Assembly: GCF_027887165.1 (NCBI RefSeq)
Contig: NC_077227.1
Location: 347,291,707 to 347,355,706 of the forward strand
Source of the DNA: Monodelphis domestica
Lineage: Eukaryota > Chordata > Mammalia > Didelphimorphia > Didelphidae
DNA length: 64,000 nucleotides
Direction of reading: 5' to 3'
Shown here: positions 63,395 to 64,000 of the stretch, piece by piece
Position numbering within the stretch: the first letter of the stretch is position 1
Layout: every line of letters begins with the position of its first letter
Made by a program: the position numbers and the translations under genes
The notes under the pieces: model-generated
What the model saw: the letters and a program-made list of their open reading frames with translations, nothing else
What the model was told of the DNA's origin: nothing
The model's database searches: none

Positions 63395-63740
63395 AATCAG
63401 TCAATGCACTTAATAAACACTACTCTATGCCAAGCAATTCTAGGTAATAATAGAAAAAATGAAATAATCCCTCCCAGGAACTTGCAATCTGGGGATTGGG
63501 GGGAGAGGGAATAACAGGATCAGGAAAGGCTTCATGTAAAAGGTAATACTTTTAAGCTGTACCTTCAGGACACAAACAAGATTTCATTAGGCACTGGTAA
63601 AGAGGGAGTGCTTTTTCAAGTCAAGGGACATGGACAGGCAAAGGAGTCATGGAATGAAAAACAGCAGGGAACAGAGAAAACCAGCTAGTAACTCATAGAG
63701 TATGGGAAAAGGAGTAATGTATAATGAGGTTGGAGAAGTA
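63395..63740 (+). repeat. Diverged LINE-like dispersed repeat
   Basis: 'caatgcacttaataaacact', 'ccctcccaggaacttgcaat' and 'aggaaaggcttcatgtaaaa' resemble the 435-700 piece and extend it. Confidence 0.5.
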
Positions 63741-63789
63741 GGTTAGTTTGAACTCAGTGCAAATCGAAGTATACTTTTCTTATTTTCTT

Positions 63790-64000
63790 CATTTTTGTGT
63801 GTGTGTATTTTCTTTTGCAAGATAGCTAGTATCATGTTTTACATGACTACATGTATGTATGTGTATATATATGTAAAACCAATATATTGTTTACTTTCTC
63901 AAGAGGGAAGGGGGAGAGAGGGGCAAGAGGGAGAGAATTTGGAATACAAAATTTATGTTAAAAAATGTTAAACAAATTTTTTTTTCTTACATGTAATTGG
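63790..64000 (+). repeat. 3' end of a marsupial LINE-type repeat (class uncertain)
   Basis: 'catgactacatgtatgtatg', a G/A-rich 'aagagggaagggggagagag' stretch and 'gagagaatttggaatacaaa' followed by 'cttacatgtaattgg'. I associate this order with the 3' end of a common marsupial retroelement. Cut by the window end. Confidence 0.45.

Overview
The window is mammalian genomic DNA, most likely from a marsupial. It is AT-rich and CpG-poor, with small exons in long introns. The introns are filled with tRNA-derived CORE-type SINEs of the marsupial kind and with 3' UTR fragments of marsupial LINE-1. Nothing prokaryotic is present. The species cannot be named from the sequence.

Positions 1 to about 55,975 (+ strand) hold most of TCERG1 (CA150), a nuclear WW/FF-domain factor that links RNA polymerase II elongation to splicing. 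I could place 20 consecutive coding exons with matching phases, from 3291 to the stop at 55100. They encode 1065 residues and correspond to human exons 3-22; the first two coding exons lie upstream of the window. The exons give, in order: the end of the proline-rich N-terminus, WW1, a very long Gln-Ala repeat, a Ser/Thr/Pro-rich linker, a 63-nt cassette exon, WW2, an acidic Lys/Glu segment, WW3, a basic nuclear localisation signal and six FF domains. The QA tract has 69 hexanucleotide units against about 38 in human. From memory of the human protein, this accounts for essentially all of the length difference.

Intron 4 (14.5 kb) is the main repeat sink. It holds a SINE split by a GC-rich insertion, several antisense L1 3' UTR fragments with SINEs nested inside them, and a Tigger-like DNA transposon remnant. 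Intron 16 (4.8 kb) is the opposite: repeat-free after its first 0.5 kb.

From 59383 to 60633 (- strand) lies an intact single-exon GPR151, an orphan class A GPCR, arranged tail to tail with TCERG1 and 4.3 kb away, as in human. The last 3.4 kb is the upstream flank of GPR151 and contains SINE and LINE fragments and an unusual pair of adjacent inverted repeats.

I found no new multi-gene system. The most interesting features are the expanded QA tract, a cluster of TGCATG motifs around the cassette exon, a non-consensus 5' splice site at exon 13, the GC-rich insertion inside a SINE, and closely spaced inverted SINE pairs in TCERG1 introns.
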